DNA of 46,046 nucleotides from Bacillota bacterium (GTDB lineage: Bacteria; Bacillota; Clostridia; Christensenellales; CAG-138). Numbering within the stretch: the stretch's first letter is position 1; every line of letters starts with the position of its first letter. The translations under genes and the position numbers were made by a program. Below, piece after piece: positions 42,776 to 46,046 of the stretch. The notes under the pieces are model-generated. The model was not told the DNA's origin and ran no database searches. It was given only the letters and a program-made list of their open reading frames with translations. The stretch is from the NCBI GenBank assembly GCA_023435025.1, contig JAEYSE010000029.1:1-46046 (forward strand), given 5' to 3'.

Positions 42776-43850
42776 CGATGCTTACCACCTGATAGGCACG
42801 GCTGCCAAGGCCGATTTCCGCCCCGTGCTCCAGGGTGTGGACGCCGTTTTTGAACTCCATTCTTGCAATGAGGTCCTGCCCGTCGGGAGCCGCGTATACG
42901 AGATCAACGCACGCCTGATCGAGCGCCACGGGGTCTAAAGACGCTAAGATGCCGATATCCGCCATCGTCGGTTTGGCAGGGTGAGAGTTGCAGTCGCAGT
43001 CGATGGAAAGCTTGTTCATCACGTTGATGTAGAGGATATTTTCGCCCTCATAGTCGGCCACTGCTTTTGCCGCTTCCGCCATGGATTCTAAGAAATCATC
43101 CTGCGGAGTACCCATGCTGATGCCGGTTTCTGATTTCCCGGCGCTGTGAATTAGACTTTTGCCAACAGAAGACGCGATGCCGATGGAAATATTTTTGATC
43201 GCGCCGCCAAAGCCGCCCATTTCGTGGCCCTTAAAGTGGGAAAGCACGATTACAAAATCATAGTTCTCCAAATGGGAGCCCACCCGGTCCTCTGTCAAGT
43301 GCTTCCCGTTTGTCACCGGCAAGCTGATAAAGCCGTCCGCATCCATGATATCCACTTCCGCAATAGCCGTATAACCGTGATCCTCCGCAGCCTGCATATG
43401 CATTGCGGTATTCCCGCGGCGGCCTCCGTAAGCCGTGTTGCACTCCACGATCGTACTATCTACCGACTGGACAAGGTCCTTAATGAGATCGGGAGCAAGG
43501 TAGTTCTTGCCGCCCGGCTCTCCGGTGCTGATTTTGACCGCCACATTGCCGGTTGCCTCGCGTCCAAGCGCTTTATAAATGGCCATCAGGCTTTCGGGCG
43601 TGATCTCCTTGGTCATGTACACGGTGGAACCCACGCCAGGCGCCGGAGCGGGGGTGCCTTTTGGCGTCGCGATAGGGGTGGGTTCTGGCGTCGGGTCGGG
43701 GGTGGTCTCGACCGTACCGCTTGCTGAGACAAGCGGCGCGGGGCTGTCCGTTAATGTGGGAAGCGCCGTGCTTTCGTTGCTTGTGCCGCACCCGGCCAAT
43801 ATCAATACGCTTATGATCGCGATCAATAGAATGCAAATTGCCCTTTTCAT
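42768..43850 (-). CDS. Exported DUF362 lipoprotein
   Basis: A 360-residue lipoprotein with signal LILAGC and a Pro/Thr linker to about residue 75. The rest is a DUF362 domain, with VAVKISTGEPGGKNYLAP, ENYDFVIVLSHFKGHEMGGF and GGAIKNISIGIASSVGKSLI. Most DUF362 proteins I know of are cytoplasmic and carry a ferredoxin-like 4Fe-4S part; this one is exported and has only DCDCNSH as a cysteine cluster. AGGGGGAATT precedes the ATG at 43850; the frame to 43895 is an extension. It overlaps the permease gene, so the two are likely to work together, perhaps as ligand capture and transport. Confidence 0.82.
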   Translation of the reverse strand: MKRAICILLIAIISVLILAGCGTSNESTALPTLTDSPAPLVSASGTVETTPDPTPEPTPIATPKGTPAPAPGVGSTVYMTKEITPESLMAIYKALGREATGNVAVKISTGEPGGKNYLAPDLIKDLVQSVDSTIVECNTAYGGRRGNTAMHMQAAEDHGYTAIAEVDIMDADGFISLPVTNGKHLTEDRVGSHLENYDFVIVLSHFKGHEMGGFGGAIKNISIGIASSVGKSLIHSAGKSETGISMGTPQDDFLESMAEAAKAVADYEGENILYINVMNKLSIDCDCNSHPAKPTMADIGILASLDPVALDQACVDLVYAAPDGQDLIARMEFKNGVHTLEHGAEIGLGSRAYQVVSIDG

Positions 43851-44039
43851 AATTCCCCCTGCAGCCTTTTGTAAGATTTGAGAATTATTATACAATAAAA
43901 CCCAAATAAATGATATACATATATTAACAACACAGGATTTATTTAAGAGAAAAATAGGCTTTATTTTGCAGCATAAAAGCTTTGAATAATCTCAGCATGG
44001 TGCGATATTGGTGACATCCAGCGATCATAGCGGTATCTG
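43851..44039 (-). promoter_or_regulatory. AT-rich promoter region of the DUF362-permease unit
   Basis: About 190 bp. A perfect -10 on the minus strand (TATAAT, 43892-43887) lies 37 bases before the start codon, but the -35 (TATCAT at a 17-base spacing) is poor, so the unit may need an activator. Confidence 0.45.
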
Positions 44040-44063
44040 AGATGGGGCGTTATTGCCCCATCT
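44040..44063 (-). other. Hairpin over the cohesin-gene stop
   Basis: AGATGGGGC (44040-44048) and GCCCCATCT (44055-44063) pair perfectly with a six-base loop. It covers the stop codon of the cohesin protein. No U-tract follows on the minus strand; it probably defines the 3' end of this message. Confidence 0.55.
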
Positions 44064-45252
44064 CTTGATTCTGGGGGCGTTCCTGCGCGGCCCTTTGGCG
44101 TCCCTTTTCAAAGAAACGGGCGATGAGCAGCGCCGCGACTGCGAGAAGCAGCAGCGCCCCTCCACCGCATATTAGATAGAATGCCGTCTTGCTTAGCATG
44201 ATGCCGTTAGCATGTTCGGGAGAGGGAGGGAGTTCCACCTGCGCCGGCGCGGGAGTTACTTGCACCTCGGGCGGCAGCGAAGGCTGCGCGGGCCGCGCAG
44301 GCAATACGGCATAGCGCTGAAGGGATTCATCCTCGGCGTTGTAAACATGGTAACCTACCTCGCCGTCGGGATTGCGGGCATACAGCAGATAAATCTCGCC
44401 CTGTGCATCCTTAGCGTTCCACGCCGTGTACTCCTTTTCGCCGATCGTAAGCATTGTTTCCGAGAACCCTTCGGGCAACGCCACACTGCCATCCGGCTCA
44501 AGCAGGATATAGGATTTTGATACGGAAGATACCGTCTGGTAAGGATACAGCGTATCGGCTGCAGCATCATAAATAAAGTAGCCGCCCATATCGCCCGCGG
44601 CGGTTGAAAGGTACAAAAGCGTCGGCGCGTCGCTGTCCTCCACTTTGGCCGCGGCCACCGTTTCCCCATGGTAGGTAAGCGAGGTTTCGGAATAGCGGGA
44701 AGGTATCGTCACATTCTCAAGCGTGCGCCAGATATACATGCTTTCGGAAGCGCCCTTCACGTTTTGTGCTAGAACGCCCGTCTTGGCATAGTTGAGTGGC
44801 GTGGGCGTAGGAGTAGGGGCGGGTGCAGATACCGAAACGGACACATTGGACTTCGCGCTTCCCTGCTCCTTGCCGTCATAGCCAAGCACATTTTCAATGG
44901 AAACTTCTATATTCGCGCTGCCCGCTCCCGCCGCCGTGAAGCGTATGCGCGCGGTAAGGGTATCCGCACCGCCCTTTTGGGCGGATACCATGTTCAAAAA
45001 CCCGTCAGACGCGCCCCCTTCGCTTTCGGTATAAGTCAGCACAGCGGGATCATAGGTGAAAAGGCCCTCCGCTATCGCCATGCCTTTACCGCTTACGGTG
45101 ATGGTAACCTCCACGGTATCGCCCGGCTGCACAGCCGTATAATCAGCAGATGTGCTGATGGTTACCGATGCGGATGCCACGGCGGGCAACACGAAAAGCA
45201 GCAGTGCCAGCGTCACCGCAAAAGTCTTTTTATATTTGATGAAGCGTTTCAT
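44050..45252 (-). CDS. Membrane-anchored cohesin-domain protein
   Basis: A 400-residue exported protein. The signal peptide (LALLLFVLPAVASA) is followed by a cohesin-like domain at about 29-143. This has VQPGDTVEVTITVSGKGMAI, the strand LFTYDPAVLTY and the loop LGYDGKEQGSA. A Pro/Thr linker follows, then a middle domain of about 170 residues with repeated LYLSTA/LLYARNPDG-type strands, and a C-terminal membrane helix (YLICGGGALLLLAVAALLIA) with a short charged tail. Cohesins bind dockerin domains with calcium. The gene lies five bases after the dockerin-bearing SpoIID gene, so the two should be made together. GGGAGG precedes the ATG. Confidence 0.82.
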   Translation of the reverse strand: MKRFIKYKKTFAVTLALLLFVLPAVASASVTISTSADYTAVQPGDTVEVTITVSGKGMAIAEGLFTYDPAVLTYTESEGGASDGFLNMVSAQKGGADTLTARIRFTAAGAGSANIEVSIENVLGYDGKEQGSAKSNVSVSVSAPAPTPTPTPLNYAKTGVLAQNVKGASESMYIWRTLENVTIPSRYSETSLTYHGETVAAAKVEDSDAPTLLYLSTAAGDMGGYFIYDAAADTLYPYQTVSSVSKSYILLEPDGSVALPEGFSETMLTIGEKEYTAWNAKDAQGEIYLLYARNPDGEVGYHVYNAEDESLQRYAVLPARPAQPSLPPEVQVTPAPAQVELPPSPEHANGIMLSKTAFYLICGGGALLLLAVAALLIARFFEKGRQRAAQERPQNQEMGQ

Positions 45253-45257
45253 ATTGC

Positions 45258-46046
45258 TTAGCCTCCCTGAGATAGTTTCGCGTCGCCGTTCACTGACCGG
45301 ATCAACAGTAAGAGATCCAAGACGCCAACCTCGCCGTCATGGTCAACATCCGCCGCGCGAAGGCGCGCGCCGGTAAGAGAGGTTTCGTGAACGAGATGGC
45401 TTTGCAGCGCCAAAACGTCGCTTTCTTCAATTTTGCCGTCGCCGTCAAGATCGCCGAATACCACAATGGGCAGATCAAAGAACGCTTTGCCCCCGTCATA
45501 GGTAACGCGCACAAAGGAACCCGTACTTACGCTGCCGGTGGCGAGCGCGCCTTTTGCGTTGACCAAATCCAGCTTACCTTCGGATGAGAGCTTTTGAAGC
45601 AGGGCTTCTGTTGACGTTCCGGGGGAAACGCCGCTTACGCCCCATTCATGCACACTGTAATGATCGCTGGTGATCTTCGGCGCGTTCTCATATGTGCCTA
45701 CGGTGATCAGCGTTGTGTTTTGAAAATAAAACGAAAGGATATCCGTATATGGCTGGCCCGCGCGCGCCCGCTCCTGCGCCCCTCGCTGCGAAAGACCCAC
45801 GCCATGGCCATAGCGCCGTTCAGTCAGGTACCAGCCGGCATACTCCTCGCCGCCAAAGCGATATATGCCCCGCTCGGCTCCGCGCATCCTAAGCGAAGTC
45901 TTCCTTGCCCCGATGCGGCCCAGTGTGTTTTCAAAGCTGCCGAATTTTAGCTCCTCAAGGGTGAGGGTAACGGTGAGTTGCCCGGTCTTTTGCTGTCCAG
46001 CTTCTTCATAGCCTACCATAAGCGTCACGTCCGCCTCCGTATAGCT
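45258..46046 (-). CDS. SpoIID-domain protein with C-terminal dockerin (5' end outside window)
   Basis: The frame is open to the window edge (SYTEADVTLMVGYEE and onward), so the GTG at 46028 is not the true start. The visible part shows the end of a SpoIID/LytB-type domain: RRYGHGVGLSQRGAQERARA, then YTDILSFYFQNT. SpoIID cleaves denuded glycan strands during engulfment; this version lacks the sporulation context. After a spacer of about 90 residues come two dockerin type I calcium loops, FGDLDGDGKIEESDVLAL and ADVDHDGEVGVLDLLLLI. Together with the cohesin protein it suggests that the wall-acting domain is held at the cell surface by a dockerin-cohesin clamp. Confidence 0.85.
   Translation of the reverse strand, partial: SYTEADVTLMVGYEEAGQQKTGQLTVTLTLEELKFGSFENTLGRIGARKTSLRMRGAERGIYRFGGEEYAGWYLTERRYGHGVGLSQRGAQERARAGQPYTDILSFYFQNTTLITVGTYENAPKITSDHYSVHEWGVSGVSPGTSTEALLQKLSSEGKLDLVNAKGALATGSVSTGSFVRVTYDGGKAFFDLPIVVFGDLDGDGKIEESDVLALQSHLVHETSLTGARLRAADVDHDGEVGVLDLLLLIRSVNGDAKLSQGG

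Overview
The window looks like a chromosomal segment of a Gram-positive, spore-lineage Clostridia (Bacillota) bacterium that lives on plant polysaccharides, probably an uncultured gut or anaerobic-digester type. The grounds are AGGAGG-type ribosome binding sites, many lipobox lipoproteins with Pro/Thr linkers, a DUF624 (YesL-type) membrane protein, a SpoIID-like domain, a cohesin/dockerin pair and a dense set of hemicellulose-degrading enzymes. Species cannot be named from the sequence. No tRNA, rRNA, CRISPR array or insertion sequence was seen.

Layout. 1-6 kb: the end of an alpha/beta hydrolase gene, a cheW-mcp chemotaxis pair (minus), a lipoprotein with two Ig-like repeats, a VOC-family protein and an alpha/beta hydrolase. 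6-13.4 kb: a xylo-oligosaccharide operon (sugar ABC binding protein, two permeases, GH43 beta-xylosidase, LacI-family regulator, DUF624 protein). A repeated operator-like site, GAAACCGATTTC, lies in front of the operon and in the regulator's own promoter. 13.4-19.5 kb: a CPBP-family membrane protease, xylose isomerase, two AraC-family regulators, an MFS sugar transporter and a small Cys-rich protein. 19.5-34.2 kb: a divergent pair of transcription units, a GH2 beta-mannosidase (minus) and a long operon (plus). The operon encodes an Opp-type ABC transporter that probably imports oligosaccharides, GH3 and GH1 beta-glucosidases, a second LacI regulator and a DUF1349 protein. Both divergent promoters carry an ATCGTTT operator element at the start of transcription.

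34.3-41.8 kb is the most unusual part. A leaderless cell-wall hydrolase with three peptidoglycan-binding repeats and a GH19-like domain is followed by an array of exported lipoproteins. Several of these carry the D-x-N-F-D-G signature of XAC2610-type proteins. In Xanthomonas, XAC2610 is the immunity lipoprotein against XAC2609, a secreted wall hydrolase of the same GH19 plus PG-binding type, so I read this stretch as a candidate hydrolase-immunity locus in a Gram-positive. Four of the genes here each need exactly one added base to restore a full reading frame, whereas no large gene elsewhere in the window is broken. A 178-bp direct repeat, 2,100 bp apart, records duplication inside the array.

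41.8-46 kb (all minus): an exported DUF362 lipoprotein overlapping an ArsP-type permease, and a SpoIID-domain protein ending in a dockerin, directly upstream of a membrane-anchored cohesin protein. The last pair suggests a small surface complex built by cohesin-dockerin docking.
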